Assembly (NCBI RefSeq): GCF_001655615.1
Contig: NZ_CP011567.1
Span: 5,924,001 to 5,988,000, forward strand
From: Pseudomonas sp. GR 6-02
GTDB lineage: Bacteria > Pseudomonadota > Gammaproteobacteria > Pseudomonadales > Pseudomonadaceae
DNA length: 64,000 nucleotides
Direction of reading: 5' to 3'
Shown here: positions 53,608-64,000 of the stretch, in pieces
Position numbering within the stretch: position 1 is the stretch's first letter
Layout of the letters: each line of letters opens with the position of its first letter
Program-made: the position numbers and the translations under genes
The notes under the pieces: model-generated
Seen by the model: the letters and a program-made list of their open reading frames with translations, nothing else
What the model was told of the DNA's origin: nothing
The model's database searches: none

Positions 53608-53859
53608 ATGGATTATTTTCTGTTGATCAGCCGTCTTGGCAACCAAATACGCGAAAAACGTATAAATCGCGGTCTGACGCAAGCACAGCTTGCCGACCTC
53701 GCGGGGCTGACACGATACAAAGTCATCGCAGTAGAGAAAGGTACTCTGTCTGTCGGCATGATCGCCTATGCGCGCGTCCTTGGCGCTCTGGATTGTGAGC
53801 TTGCTGTCGTTCCAGCTGCTATGCCGACCCTTGAAGAGCTTGGGGATTTATTCGAATGA
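53608..53859 (+). CDS. HipB-like Xre-family antitoxin
   Basis: An 83-residue DNA-binding protein with a classic helix-turn-helix (GLTQAQLADLAGLTRYKVIAVEKG, residues about 23-46). It is followed by VGMIAYARVLGALDCELAVVP, typical of HipB-like partners. It overlaps the toxin gene by 4 nt. ATG 53608 follows GGAAGCGGAA. Expected to bind and neutralise HipA and to repress the operon. The base composition is noticeably richer in A and T than in the neighbouring genes, suggesting transfer. Confidence 0.88.
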   Translation: MDYFLLISRLGNQIREKRINRGLTQAQLADLAGLTRYKVIAVEKGTLSVGMIAYARVLGALDCELAVVPAAMPTLEELGDLFE

Positions 53860-55055
53860 AAATGTCCTCTCTCAAAGTCAGCACGCCCGAGGGGCGTAGC
53901 GGCAGGCTTTTCAGCGATGCCGAAGACTTCACATTCCGTTATCACGAAGATGCATCGCGAGAAATGGCTATCAGCTTGTCGATGCCAGTAAGGCATGACG
54001 AGTTTCGTCGGCGCGAACTCCATCCTGTTTTTCAGATGAATCTGCCGGAAGGCTATGTATTGGAGCAACTGCGCAATCGATTGGCCAAGACTGTGAATGT
54101 CGATCCGATGCTTTTGCTGGCGCTTTCCGGCAGCACTTCGCCCATTGGCAGGGTGCAAGTGCGGTCTGAAACGGTTGACGCCTTGCTGGAGGAGCAACAA
54201 TTTCCGGGGGAGAAACTCGAAGAGATTCTGACATGGGACGGCACGGAAGATATCTTCGCTGACATTCTTGATCGCTACATCCTGCGTGCCGGCATTTCCG
54301 GCGTTCAACCCAAAGTGTTGGTACCGGAACGCCTGGAAACCGGATGGCCACGGGTGACATCGAAAACCTCGGACCTGATTATCAAAAGTGGCCGAGACGA
54401 ATTTCCCGGTCTGGCAATCAACGAGTTCCTTTGCATGTCCATCGCGAAGGAGGCCGGTATTCCCGTTCCGCCGTTTTACCTTTCCGACAATGCCAAGCTG
54501 TTTGTCATGCGTCGCTTTGATCGCGACGATCAGCTCAACCCAATTGGATTTGAAGACATGGCGGTGTTGATGGGGCTATCGGCTAACCAGAAGTACAGCA
54601 AAAGCTATGCGGCAATCGCCAAGGCTATTCGCGTGTTCTGTCCGACTAAACATTTACGCACCTCCCTTGATCAACTCTTCGATAGCGTTGCTCTGAGCTG
54701 TATTGTCGGGAATGGCGACGCTCATTTGAAAAACTTCGGATTGCTCTATTCCGATCCTACGCAACGCGATGCACGCCTGGCGCCGGCCTACGACATCGTT
54801 AACACCACGGCCTATATTCCGGAAGATGTTTTGGCTTTGGATCTGGCGGGCAACAAGTCAATGTTTGCCTCACGGCAAGGACTGCTTGAGTTTGCGCACA
54901 CCTGTGAGATCGAGCGACCTCAGGAGCGCATTCAGCAATTGCTTGCCTCGGTTGAAGCAGTACTTGAACGCTATCCTGAGTATCGGGAACAGGCGCCTCA
55001 TGTGGTCAGTGCCATTGAGCAAGCGGCAGCGCCATTTTCTCTGACTTTTGGATAG
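53856..55055 (+). CDS. HipA-family serine/threonine kinase toxin
   Basis: A 399-residue HipA-like kinase. The SGVQPK loop (148-153), FVMRRFDRD, the catalytic GNGDAH (D288) with N293, and the metal-binding AYDIV (D313) are all intact. Known HipA toxins phosphorylate glutamyl-tRNA synthetase and cause dormancy; related ones have other targets, so the target here is unknown. Together with the small gene before it this is a complete type II toxin-antitoxin module between two matching terminators. Confidence 0.88.
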   Translation: MKMSSLKVSTPEGRSGRLFSDAEDFTFRYHEDASREMAISLSMPVRHDEFRRRELHPVFQMNLPEGYVLEQLRNRLAKTVNVDPMLLLALSGSTSPIGRVQVRSETVDALLEEQQFPGEKLEEILTWDGTEDIFADILDRYILRAGISGVQPKVLVPERLETGWPRVTSKTSDLIIKSGRDEFPGLAINEFLCMSIAKEAGIPVPPFYLSDNAKLFVMRRFDRDDQLNPIGFEDMAVLMGLSANQKYSKSYAAIAKAIRVFCPTKHLRTSLDQLFDSVALSCIVGNGDAHLKNFGLLYSDPTQRDARLAPAYDIVNTTAYIPEDVLALDLAGNKSMFASRQGLLEFAHTCEIERPQERIQQLLASVEAVLERYPEYREQAPHVVSAIEQAAAPFSLTFG

Positions 55056-55082
55056 TTATTGCGCGCAAAAATCCCTGCCCAG

Positions 55083-55109
55083 AAAAAACCCGCCTCTCGG
55101 CGGGTTCTT
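55083..55109 (-). terminator. Terminator of fba, right copy
   Basis: ACCCGCC-TCTC-GGCGGGT with an A-run on the left gives a stem plus U-run for the leftward fba transcript. It can also end the rightward hipA transcript. Confidence 0.88.
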
Positions 55110-55134
55110 CACAAAACGGGTCAAATTCTAAGGT

Positions 55135-56199
55135 TTAGTTAACCTTAGCGTTCAACTCGCCTTTCAGGTAACGCTGGAACATCGCTTCCAACGAAATCGG
55201 CTTGATCTTCGAAGCATTACCGGCAGTACCAAACTGCTCATAACGCGCAATACACACGTCACGCATCGCAGTAACAGTCGCGCCGAAGAATTTACGCGGG
55301 TCGAACTCGCTCGGGTTGGTGGCCATCAGGCGACGCATCGCACCGGTGGACGCCAAACGCAGGTCGGTGTCGATGTTGACCTTGCGCACGCCGTGCTTGA
55401 TGCCTTCGACGATTTCTTCAACCGGTACGCCGTAGGTTTCTTTGATGTCGCCGCCGTACTGGTTGATAATCGCCAGCCACTCTTGCGGAACCGAAGACGA
55501 ACCGTGCATCACCAGGTGGGTGTTCGGGATGCGTTTGTGGATTTCCTTGATGCGGTCGATGGCCAGCACGTCGCCGGTAGGTGGCTTGGTGAACTTGTAG
55601 GCGCCGTGGCTGGTGCCGATGGCGATGGCCAGGGCGTCGACCTGGGTCTTCTTGACGAAGTCCGCGGCTTCTTCCGGGTCGGTCAGCATTTGGCTGTGAT
55701 CCAGAACGCCTTCGGCGCCGATGCCATCTTCTTCACCGGCCATGCCGGTTTCCAGCGAACCCAGGCAGCCCAGCTCGCCTTCCACCGAGACGCCGCAGGC
55801 GTGAGCCATGGCCACGGTTTGTTGGGTAACGCGAACGTTGTAGTCGTAGTCGGTCGGGGTCTTGCCGTCTTCGCCCAGGGAACCGTCCATCATCACCGAG
55901 CTGAAGCCTAGTTGAATGGAACGCTGGCAGACGTCAGGGCTGGTGCCGTGGTCCTGGTGCATGCACACCGGGATGTGCGGGAACTCTTCGATGGCCGCCA
56001 GGATCAGGTGACGCAGGAACGGGGCGCCAGCGTATTTGCGAGCACCGGCCGAAGCCTGGACGATCACCGGGGAGTCAGTCTTGTCAGCGGCTTCCATAAT
56101 GGCGCGCATCTGCTCAAGGTTGTTGACGTTGAAGGCTGGAACGCCGTAGCCGAACTCGGCTGCGTGGTCCAGCATCTGGCGCATGCTGATAAGTGCCAT
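55135..56199 (-). CDS. fba: Class II fructose-1,6-bisphosphate aldolase
   Basis: A 354-residue zinc aldolase that cleaves fructose-1,6-bisphosphate to dihydroxyacetone phosphate and glyceraldehyde-3-phosphate. [36 protein letters not shown] and [14 protein letters not shown] carry the metal and substrate ligands. GGAGAGACACACACA precedes the ATG. Last of the tkt-epd-pgk-fba series, separated from pgk by two lipoprotein genes and a repeat. Confidence 0.95.
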   Translation of the reverse strand: MALISMRQMLDHAAEFGYGVPAFNVNNLEQMRAIMEAADKTDSPVIVQASAGARKYAGAPFLRHLILAAIEEFPHIPVCMHQDHGTSPDVCQRSIQLGFSSVMMDGSLGEDGKTPTDYDYNVRVTQQTVAMAHACGVSVEGELGCLGSLETGMAGEEDGIGAEGVLDHSQMLTDPEEAADFVKKTQVDALAIAIGTSHGAYKFTKPPTGDVLAIDRIKEIHKRIPNTHLVMHGSSSVPQEWLAIINQYGGDIKETYGVPVEEIVEGIKHGVRKVNIDTDLRLASTGAMRRLMATNPSEFDPRKFFGATVTAMRDVCIARYEQFGTAGNASKIKPISLEAMFQRYLKGELNAKVN

Positions 56200-56338
56200 T
56201 GTGTGTGTCTCTCCCGGTTGAGGGTCGTTAATCGTGCCAGCCTGCCGTAGCGGCGGCGGCTATTCAAGTTATTGCAGATCGGGGGTTGGCCCGGGCTACG
56301 AATTCGGTACAACAAAAACCTGTGCGTAACGAAGAACC

Positions 56339-56471
56339 TGTGGCGAGCGAGCTTGCTCGCGTTCGGCTGCGAAGCAGTCGTAAACCCGTCGACTCGGTCC
56401 TTCTGAAACACCAAATCGACTGGCTTTGGGACCGCTTCGCGCTCCAGCGGGAGCAAGCTCCCTCGACACAA
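56339..56471. repeat. Long hairpin repeat, GAGCGAGCTTGCTCGCG variant
   Basis: One arm reads GAGCGAGCTTGCTCGCG and the other GAGCAAGCTCCCTCG, so the arms have diverged. Between fba and the MliC-like gene. Confidence 0.82.
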
Positions 56472-56494
56472 CAATAGTCCTGCGATCGGCGTTG

Positions 56495-56827
56495 TTACTG
56501 CGCTTTACAACCGCGGCCGATCAAATCATTGGTGGCGACCCAGTACACCAGGCCTTCCTCACCTTTTACGTGAAACGCCAGCATGTCGTTGCTGTACAGC
56601 GAACCTTCGGCACCCGGTTCAAGCTTCAGGCGGTAGACCTGATCGGCGCCGCCCAAACGAACATCGACTTCCTTGCGGCTCACATCAGTGTAGCGCCAGA
56701 GCACTTTGGCCTGGCTATCACAGGTCCAGGTGGTCCAGTTGTCCGTTGATTGGGCAGGCTTGAACAGTTCGAAATTCGAACAACCTGCCAGCAATGCCAC
56801 TGCCGCAACGGCAATAAAGCGTTTCAT
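56495..56827 (-). CDS. MliC-like lipoprotein (lysozyme inhibitor family)
   Basis: A 110-residue lipoprotein. The signal peptide ends in a lipobox (LLAGC, Cys16). The mature part has WTCDSQAKVLWRYTD, VYRLKLEPGAEGSLYSNDMLAFHVKG and LIGRGCKA, the pattern of membrane-bound inhibitors of C-type lysozyme. Such proteins protect peptidoglycan from host lysozyme. Located among glycolysis genes, 58 nt after another lipoprotein gene. Confidence 0.8.
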   Translation of the reverse strand: MKRFIAVAAVALLAGCSNFELFKPAQSTDNWTTWTCDSQAKVLWRYTDVSRKEVDVRLGGADQVYRLKLEPGAEGSLYSNDMLAFHVKGEEGLVYWVATNDLIGRGCKAQ

Positions 56828-56884
56828 CCGTGTTCCTCGACTGACAGCACACGCCGCCAGCCCTGAGTTAAAGAGTCAGACCCG

Positions 56885-57106
56885 TCAAGGGCAGCCATGT
56901 TCCTTGGTCGGGGTCTGTGTCTCGTATTTGTCCAGGCCATCGGGCCCGGACCGCTTGTTGATCACCGGGTTGGTTTCCGCTTGCCAGTCAGCCTGGTAGC
57001 AGCCTTTATCCGACGCGGATGGCGCGGGCTCCGGCGTGGCTTTCGGGTTACTCCCGCAAGCCGCCAGCATACCCGCGGCGATCAACAGCATTAATGTCCT
57101 GACCAT
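56885..57106 (-). CDS. Small lipoprotein of unknown function
   Basis: A 73-residue lipoprotein: signal peptide MVRTLMLLIAAGMLAAC with lipobox Cys17, then a Pro/Ala-rich linker and a short domain with two more cysteines (GCYQADWQ and HGCP). ATG 57106 follows AAGGAG. 34 nt after pgk on the same strand. No motif tells what it does. Confidence 0.72.
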   Translation of the reverse strand: MVRTLMLLIAAGMLAACGSNPKATPEPAPSASDKGCYQADWQAETNPVINKRSGPDGLDKYETQTPTKEHGCP

Positions 57107-57140
57107 CTGAACACTCCTTTGCCTGGTCAAATGAGCGGCC

Positions 57141-58304
57141 TCAGGCCTTGGCCCGGCTTTCCAGGACTTCAACGGCCGGCAGCACTTTGCCTTCGACGAA
57201 TTCGAGGAACGCGCCGCCGCCGGTAGAAATGTAGGAGATTTGCTCGGCTACGCCATATTTATCGATGGCCGCCAGAGTGTCGCCACCGCCGGCAATGGAG
57301 AACGCCGAGCTTTCCGCGATGGCCTGGGCCAGCACTTTGGTGCCGTTACCGAACTGGTCGAATTCGAACACGCCCACCGGGCCGTTCCACAGGATGGTCT
57401 TGGACGACTTCAGCAGCTCGGCGAAATTCGCCGCGGTCTGTGGGCCGATGTCCAGGATCATGTCGTCTGCAGCCACGTCGGCGATCAGCTTGACAGTCGC
57501 GGTCGCGCTTTCAGCGAATTCCTTGGCGACCACCACGTCCACTGGCAATGGCACGCTGACTTTCGCCGCGATTTCACGGGCAGTGTCCAGCAGGTCCGGC
57601 TCGTACAGCGATTTGCCAACCGGGTGACCGGCAGCGGCCAGGAAGGTGTTGGCGATGCCGCCACCAACGATCAGCTGGTTGCAGATCTGGCTCAGGCTGT
57701 TGAGCACGTCGAGTTTGGTCGACACTTTGGAGCCGGCAACAATGGCGGCCATTGGCTGGGCCGGGGAGCCCAGGGCCTTGCCCAGTGCGTCCAGTTCGGC
57801 GGCGAGCAACGGGCCAGCAGCGGCGACTTTGGCGAACTTGGCCACGCCATGGGTCGAGCCCTCGGCGCGGTGAGCAGTGCCGAAAGCGTCCATCACGAAC
57901 ACGTCGCACAGAGCGGCGTATTGTTTGGCCAGTTCGTCGGCGTTCTTTTTCTCGCCCTTGTTGAAGCGCACGTTTTCGAACAACACGATGTCGCCGGCTT
58001 TCACGTCGACGCCGCCCAGGTAATCGGACACCAGCGGCACTTCACGGCCCAGGGCCTTGCTCAGGTAGTCAGCCACTGGCTTGAGGCTGTTCTCGGCCGA
58101 GAATTCGCCTTCGGTCGGACGGCCAAGGTGCGAGCAGACCATCACTGCCGCGCCTTTTTCCAGGGCCAGCTTGATGGTCGGCAGCGAAGCCAGGATACGC
58201 GCATCGCTGGTGACAACACCGTCCTTGACTGGGACGTTGAGGTCTTCGCGGATCAGTACGCGCTTACCTTGCAGATCGAGGTCGGTCATCTTCAACACGG
58301 TCAT
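57141..58304 (-). CDS. pgk: Phosphoglycerate kinase
   Basis: A 387-residue enzyme making ATP from 1,3-bisphosphoglycerate. [16 protein letters not shown] is the N-terminal signature, [13 protein letters not shown] follows, [15 protein letters not shown] and GGGIANTFL sit at the nucleotide site, and [14 protein letters not shown] ends the enzyme. ATG 58304 matches the family start. It lies 17 nt downstream of epd. Confidence 0.96.
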   Translation of the reverse strand: MTVLKMTDLDLQGKRVLIREDLNVPVKDGVVTSDARILASLPTIKLALEKGAAVMVCSHLGRPTEGEFSAENSLKPVADYLSKALGREVPLVSDYLGGVDVKAGDIVLFENVRFNKGEKKNADELAKQYAALCDVFVMDAFGTAHRAEGSTHGVAKFAKVAAAGPLLAAELDALGKALGSPAQPMAAIVAGSKVSTKLDVLNSLSQICNQLIVGGGIANTFLAAAGHPVGKSLYEPDLLDTAREIAAKVSVPLPVDVVVAKEFAESATATVKLIADVAADDMILDIGPQTAANFAELLKSSKTILWNGPVGVFEFDQFGNGTKVLAQAIAESSAFSIAGGGDTLAAIDKYGVAEQISYISTGGGAFLEFVEGKVLPAVEVLESRAKA

Positions 58305-58321
58305 GGGTCGCAATTCCTGGG

Positions 58322-59389
58322 TTACTGTTTTTGAAAGACAGATTGTGGAGTAGTAGCGGCTTGCAAATAGTGCTCTGCAACGTCCAGCATTCGATTGGCA
58401 AAACCCCATTCGTTGTCGAACCAGGCCAGGATGTTCACCAGCCGTGGGCCGGAAACGCGGGTCTGACTGGCATCGACGATGGCCGAATGGGGGTCATGAT
58501 TGAAATCACAACTGGCGTGAGGCAACTCGGTGTAGGCCAGAAGGCCTTTGAGCGGGCCATGGGTGGCGGCCTCGCGCAGAATCCGGTTGACCTCGGTGGC
58601 GTCGGTATCGCTTACGGTCTGCATCGTAATATCGAGGCAGGACACGTTAACCGTCGGCACCCGCACGGCTTTGGCCTGAATTCGCCCGGCAAGTTCCGGC
58701 AGCAAGCGTTCAATGCCTCGCGCCAGACCAGTGGACACCGGAATCACCGACTGGAACGCCGAACGGGTGCGGCGCAGGTCTTCATGGTGATAGGCGTCGA
58801 TCACCGGCTGATCGTTCATCGCCGAGTGGATGGTGGTGATCGACACGTATTCCAGACCAATGGCCTGATCCAGCAGGCGCAACAGCGGCACGCCGCAGTT
58901 GGTGGTGCAGGACGCGTTGGACACCAGCAGCTCGTCACCGGTCAGGCAATCCTGGTTCACGCCGTAGACGATGGTGGCGTCGACATCCGCCTCGCTGGCC
59001 ATCGGCTGGGAAAACAGCACCCGTGGCGCACCGGCGTCGAGAAAACGCTGGCCATCCTGACGGGTGTGATAAGCGCCGGAGCACTCCAGCACCAGATCGA
59101 CGCCCAACGACGCCCAATCGATGCCTTCGGGGGTGGCACTGCGCAGGACCTTCACGCAGTCGCCCTTAATATGCAGACAATCGCCCTCAACCCTCACTTC
59201 ACCGGGAAACCGCCCGTGAGTGGAGTCGAAGCGTGTCAGGTATTCGATGCTGGCCATGTCGGCCAGATCGTTGATCGCGACAATTTCAAACCCAGCCGTC
59301 GAGCCTCGCTCAAACAACGCACGCAAGACACAACGACCAATCCGGCCGTAGCCGTTGAGTGCAACTTTGTAAGGACGCGGTTGAGGCAT
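58322..59389 (-). CDS. epd: Erythrose-4-phosphate dehydrogenase
   Basis: A 355-residue protein of the GAPDH family. [18 protein letters not shown] binds NAD and the catalytic Cys is in [17 protein letters not shown]. Its place directly before pgk, as in E. coli epd-pgk-fba, and its divergence from GapA favour Epd, which oxidises erythrose-4-phosphate for pyridoxal phosphate synthesis. A GAPDH role cannot be excluded from sequence alone. Confidence 0.9.
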   Translation of the reverse strand: MPQPRPYKVALNGYGRIGRCVLRALFERGSTAGFEIVAINDLADMASIEYLTRFDSTHGRFPGEVRVEGDCLHIKGDCVKVLRSATPEGIDWASLGVDLVLECSGAYHTRQDGQRFLDAGAPRVLFSQPMASEADVDATIVYGVNQDCLTGDELLVSNASCTTNCGVPLLRLLDQAIGLEYVSITTIHSAMNDQPVIDAYHHEDLRRTRSAFQSVIPVSTGLARGIERLLPELAGRIQAKAVRVPTVNVSCLDITMQTVSDTDATEVNRILREAATHGPLKGLLAYTELPHASCDFNHDPHSAIVDASQTRVSGPRLVNILAWFDNEWGFANRMLDVAEHYLQAATTPQSVFQKQ

Positions 59390-59437
59390 GGGGTTCTCGA
59401 TAGTCGCGGCAGACGAATTCTTGCTAACAACACAAAT

Positions 59438-59519
59438 CCCTGTAGGAGCTGTCGAGTGAAACGAGGCTGCGATCTTTTAAGATCAAAAGATCGCAGCCTG
59501 CGGCAGCTCCTACACAGGG
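59438..59519. repeat. Hairpin repeat, CCTGTAGGAGCTG/CAGCTCCTAC type
   Basis: CTGTAGGAGCTGTCGAG is matched by GGCAGCTCCTACACAGGG, with an inner GCTGCGATCTTTT / AAAAGATCGCAGC stem. Between tkt and epd. Confidence 0.85.
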
Positions 59520-59552
59520 AACGCGGTGGCCATAAAACCACCGCGGCGTGCC

Positions 59553-61550
59553 TTAGTCTTCCAGCAGCTCTTCAGCCTGACCCAGGATGTTTTCCAGGGT
59601 GAAGCCGAACTCTTCGAACAAGGCCGGCGCAGGCGCCGACTCGCCGTAGGTGGTCATGCCGATCACGCGACCTTCCAGGCCCACGTACTTGTACCAGTAG
59701 TCCGCGTGGGCGGCTTCGATGGCGATACGCGCGCTGACCTGCAATGGCAGAACCGATTGCTTGTAGCCGGCGTCCTGGGCTTCGAAGACGCTGGTGCATG
59801 GCATCGACACCACACGAACCTTGCGGCCTTGCTCGGTCAGTTTGTCGAAGGCTTGAACGGCCAGGCCGACTTCCGAACCGGTGGCGATCAGGATCAGCTC
59901 AGGCTCGCCTGCGCAGTCCTTCAACACGTAACCGCCACGGGCGATCTCTTCGATCTGGATCGCATTGCGGGTTTGGTGCTGCAGGTTCTGACGGGAGAAG
60001 ATCAGCGCCGAAGGACCGTCGTCACGCTCCAGGGCGAACTTCCAGGCCACCGCCGATTCAACGGCATCGGCCGGACGCCAGGTGTCGAGGTTCGGTGTGC
60101 AGCGCAGGCTGGCCAGTTGCTCGATCGGCTGGTGAGTCGGGCCGTCTTCGCCCAGACCGATGGAGTCGTGGGTGAACACGTAGACGATGCGTTTCTTCAT
60201 CAGCGCCGACATGCGCACTGCGTTGCGGGCGTATTCCATGAACATCAGGAAGGTCGCGCCGTAAGGCACCAGGCCGCCGTGCAGGGCCACGCCGTTCATG
60301 ATCGCGCTCATGCCGAACTCGCGAACGCCGTAGTACATGTAGTTGCCGCTGGCGTCTTCGGCGGTGACGCCTTTGCAACCTTTCCACAGGGTCAGGTTGG
60401 AGCCGGCCAGGTCAGCCGAACCACCGAGCAGTTCAGGCAGCAGCGGGCCGAAGGCGTTCAGGGCGTTCTGGCTGGCTTTACGGCTGGCGATGGATTCGCC
60501 TTTGGCCGCGACTTCAGCGATGTAGGCCTGGGCCTTCTCGGCGAAATCGGTCGGCAGGTCGCCGCTCAGGCGACGAACCAGTTCATTGGCCAGCTCAGGG
60601 AAGGCGGCGGAGTACGCAGCGAAACGCTGATCCCACTCGGCTTCGGCAGCGCGACCGGCTTCCTTGGCGTCCCACTCGGCATAGATATCAGCCGGGATTT
60701 CGAACGGGCCGTAGTTCCACTTCAGCGCTTCACGGGTCAGGGCGATTTCCGCGTCACCCAACGGGGCGCCGTGGCAATCTTCCTTGCCTTGCTTGTTCGG
60801 CGAACCGAAGCCGATGGTGGTCTTGCAGCAGATCAGCGTCGGTTGTGCGCTTTTGCGCGCGGTTTCGATCGCGATCTTGATTTCTTCCGGATCGTGACCG
60901 TCGACATTGCGGATCACTTGCCAGTTGTAGGATTCGAAACGCTTCGGCGTGTCGTCGGTGAACCAGCCTTCGACTTCACCGTCGATGGAGATGCCATTGT
61001 CATCGTAGAAGGCGATCAGTTTGCCCAGGCCCAGCGTACCGGCCAGGGAACTGACTTCGTGGGAAATGCCTTCCATCATGCAGCCATCACCCAGGAATAC
61101 GTAGGTGTGGTGATCGACGACGTTATGGCCAGGACGATTGAACTGCGCCGCCAGGACTTTTTCCGCCAGGGCGAAACCGACTGCGTTGGCCAGGCCTTGG
61201 CCCAGTGGACCGGTGGTGGTTTCAACGCCCGGGGTGTAGCCATATTCCGGGTGACCCGGGGTACGGCTGTGCAGCTGGCGGAAGTTTTTCAGGTCATCGA
61301 TCGACAGGTCGTAGCCGGTCAGGTGCAGCAGCGAGTAGATCAACATCGAGCCGTGACCGTTGGACAGCACGAAGCGGTCACGGTCGGCGAACGATGGATT
61401 GCTCGGGTTGTGCTTCAGGTAGTCACGCCAAAGTACTTCGGCGATATCCGCCATACCCATAGGGGCACCGGGATGGCCGCTGTTGGCTTTTTGCACGGCA
61501 TCCATGCTGAGGGCACGAATGGCGTTGGCGCGCTCACGACGGCTGGGCAT
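59553..61550 (-). CDS. tkt: Transketolase
   Basis: A 665-residue thiamine-diphosphate enzyme of the pentose phosphate pathway. [20 protein letters not shown] opens the enzyme, [18 protein letters not shown] binds the cofactor, and [22 protein letters not shown] is the transketolase signature. ATG 61550 ([15 protein letters not shown]) is the usual start; 21 upstream residues in frame are not family-like. First gene of the tkt-epd-pgk-fba set, divergent from the ArsR-methyltransferase gene. Confidence 0.96.
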   Translation of the reverse strand: MPSRRERANAIRALSMDAVQKANSGHPGAPMGMADIAEVLWRDYLKHNPSNPSFADRDRFVLSNGHGSMLIYSLLHLTGYDLSIDDLKNFRQLHSRTPGHPEYGYTPGVETTTGPLGQGLANAVGFALAEKVLAAQFNRPGHNVVDHHTYVFLGDGCMMEGISHEVSSLAGTLGLGKLIAFYDDNGISIDGEVEGWFTDDTPKRFESYNWQVIRNVDGHDPEEIKIAIETARKSAQPTLICCKTTIGFGSPNKQGKEDCHGAPLGDAEIALTREALKWNYGPFEIPADIYAEWDAKEAGRAAEAEWDQRFAAYSAAFPELANELVRRLSGDLPTDFAEKAQAYIAEVAAKGESIASRKASQNALNAFGPLLPELLGGSADLAGSNLTLWKGCKGVTAEDASGNYMYYGVREFGMSAIMNGVALHGGLVPYGATFLMFMEYARNAVRMSALMKKRIVYVFTHDSIGLGEDGPTHQPIEQLASLRCTPNLDTWRPADAVESAVAWKFALERDDGPSALIFSRQNLQHQTRNAIQIEEIARGGYVLKDCAGEPELILIATGSEVGLAVQAFDKLTEQGRKVRVVSMPCTSVFEAQDAGYKQSVLPLQVSARIAIEAAHADYWYKYVGLEGRVIGMTTYGESAPAPALFEEFGFTLENILGQAEELLED

Positions 61551-61758
61551 CGCTGATCTCCTGCGGATATTGAATCGAGAGTGAATAAAACGAAACGGAA
61601 AAAAGGCGAGCATTTTCCCTCACCGACCCGCCTCGGGGCAATGACAGATAGTCATCCGAAGGCGTTTTTCCAATGGATAACGGCGTATTCGACTGATGAA
61701 ACCTTTCCGCTGTTGGTTTGTGGACTGAAACTAACGTTAAGAAGTGCCATCTATCGAC

Positions 61759-61782
61759 CAATATCAAAACTTTTTGATATTG
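61759..61782. promoter_or_regulatory. Perfect palindromic operator for the ArsR-type regulator
   Basis: CAATATCAAAA-CT-TTTTGATATTG: 11-bp arms, no mismatch, 41 nt upstream of the regulator start. ArsR-family proteins bind such AT-rich palindromes, so this is probably an autoregulatory site for the regulator-metK operon. The gap 61551-61823 also holds the tkt promoter and no gene. Confidence 0.75.
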
Positions 61783-61823
61783 CTCTTGCGGTGTTTTCTT
61801 ACCGTCACTAGACTGCTGGCCTT

Positions 61824-62819
61824 ATGAATCTGCGCGTGCCTTCCATTCAACATGACGATTGCGATGAGCTGGCGGCCCTGTGCAAGGCCGGCGGCGATCC
61901 TCTGCGGCTGAATGTATTGCGCGCGCTGGCCAACGATTCGTTCGGCGTACTGGAACTGGCGCAGATCTTCGGCATCGGTCAGTCCGGCATGAGTCATCAC
62001 CTCAAGGTATTGGCCCAGGCCGAACTGGTGGCGACCCGCCGTGAAGGCAATGCGATTTTCTACCGTCGCGCCCTGCCCCACACCGACCTGTTGGGCGGCA
62101 AGCTGCATGCCGCGCTGCTCGAAGAAGTGGATAACCTGACCCTGCCGACTGACGTCCAGGCGCGGATCGGTCAGGTCCACGGGCAACGTGAGGCGGCCAG
62201 CCAGGACTTTTTCTCGCGGGTCGCGGAGAAGTTTCGCGCCCAGCAAGACTTGATCGCCGGCCTGCCGCAATACCGCGAAAGCGTGGTGGCCCTGCTCGAC
62301 AAGCTGAGTTTCGGCCCCGGCGCCACGGCCATCGAAGTAGGCCCCGGCGATGGTGCCTTTCTGCCGGAGCTGGCGCGTCGCTTCACTCAGGTCACGGCGC
62401 TGGACAACAGCCCGGCGATGCTCGAACTGGCCCGCCAGGTCTGCGAACGTGAAACGCTGGCTAACGTCAGCCTGCAATTGGCCGATGCATTGAACGGTGT
62501 AAACCTTCAGGCCGACTGCGTTGTATTGAACATGGTGCTGCACCATTTTGCCGCGCCGGCCGAAGCGCTCAAGCACATGGCCGGTTTGCTGCAACCAGGC
62601 GGTAGCCTGTTAGTGACAGAGTTATGTAGCCACAACCAGAGTTGGGCCAGGGAGGCCTGCGGTGATCTCTGGTTGGGGTTTGAACAGGACGATCTGGCCC
62701 GTTGGGCCACCGCTGCGGGACTCGTTCCCGGGGAAAGCCTCTATGTAGGCTTACGTAATGGTTTCCAGATACAGGTCCGCCATTTTCAGCGACCGGCTGG
62801 CGACACTCACCATCGGTAA
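61824..62819 (+). CDS. ArsR-family regulator fused to a SAM-dependent methyltransferase
   Basis: A 331-residue fusion. The N-terminal winged helix has LNVLRALANDSFGVLELAQIFGIGQSGMSHHLKVL. The C-terminal Rossmann methyltransferase has AIEVGPGDGAFLPELARRF (about 170) and VVLNMVLHHFAAPAEALKHMAGLLQPGG. It lies 18 nt upstream of metK, so it is probably co-transcribed. ArsR-type regulators of the methionine/SAM cycle (SahR) are known in proteobacteria, and a methyltransferase-like domain would suit sensing SAM or S-adenosylhomocysteine. Whether it still methylates anything is open. Confidence 0.85.
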   Translation: MNLRVPSIQHDDCDELAALCKAGGDPLRLNVLRALANDSFGVLELAQIFGIGQSGMSHHLKVLAQAELVATRREGNAIFYRRALPHTDLLGGKLHAALLEEVDNLTLPTDVQARIGQVHGQREAASQDFFSRVAEKFRAQQDLIAGLPQYRESVVALLDKLSFGPGATAIEVGPGDGAFLPELARRFTQVTALDNSPAMLELARQVCERETLANVSLQLADALNGVNLQADCVVLNMVLHHFAAPAEALKHMAGLLQPGGSLLVTELCSHNQSWAREACGDLWLGFEQDDLARWATAAGLVPGESLYVGLRNGFQIQVRHFQRPAGDTHHR

Positions 62820-62837
62820 ATTCAGGAAAAAATCGAG

Positions 62838-64000
<1,163 letters not shown>

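Noticed and set aside
61551..61823. A SAM or SAH riboswitch before the regulator-metK operon
   Set aside because: I see no SAM/SAH aptamer core; the palindrome and a protein regulator explain control better.

Overview
The window comes from a Pseudomonas chromosome, most likely the P. fluorescens group. The evidence is the high GC content, the gene order of the betaine, carnitine and choline block, and many intergenic hairpin repeats of the GAGGGAGCTTGCTCCCGCT and GTAGGAGCGAGGCTTGCCCGCG types. I see no rRNA, tRNA, CRISPR array, transposase or phage gene. All identifications are by reading motifs and gene order; no database search was possible.

Region 1 (1-8.2 kb): a minus-strand set of a short hypothetical gene, a membrane-anchored di-haem cytochrome c and a 1150-residue GMC oxidoreductase/hydrolase fusion. 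A 1.6 kb non-coding stretch follows, with DnaA-box tandem repeats (period 182) and a 600-bp imperfect inverted repeat, then a GNAT acetyltransferase.

Region 2 (8.2-37.2 kb): a nearly complete catabolic block for quaternary ammonium compounds. It holds dimethylglycine demethylation (dgcA, dgcB, an ETF-like pair, a V4R-like protein, an M19-family protein), carnitine catabolism (cdhR, caiX, cdhC, cdhA, cdhB, a gamma-butyrobetaine dioxygenase), gbdR, L-serine dehydratase, the cbcXWV importer, and choline uptake and oxidation (betT, betI, betB, betA). Together these take choline, gamma-butyrobetaine and carnitine to glycine betaine, and dimethylglycine to sarcosine. The betaine demethylase gbcAB and sarcosine oxidase are not in the window. 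Candidate operators are visible for CdhR and GbdR (direct repeats at exactly 21 bp) and BetI (a 20-bp palindrome).

Region 3 (37.4-52.5 kb): housekeeping and accessory genes: a TldD/PmbA-like pair, a DHA2 exporter, DbpA, a YhiN-type flavoprotein, YccS, a periplasmic binding protein, ElaA, a winged-helix protein, a YgjP-type metallopeptidase, a receiver-PAS-GGDEF-EAL protein and a PL7 alginate lyase.

Region 4 (52.5-55.1 kb): a DUF6124-type gene behind a long leader with two mutually exclusive pairings, one of which would cover the translation start, and a hipBA toxin-antitoxin pair between matching terminator/stop-codon signatures.

Region 5 (55.1-64 kb): central carbon genes on the minus strand (tkt, epd, pgk, two small lipoproteins, fba). 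Divergent from tkt lies an ArsR-methyltransferase fusion with metK, behind a perfect 11+2+11 palindrome. metK runs off the right edge.
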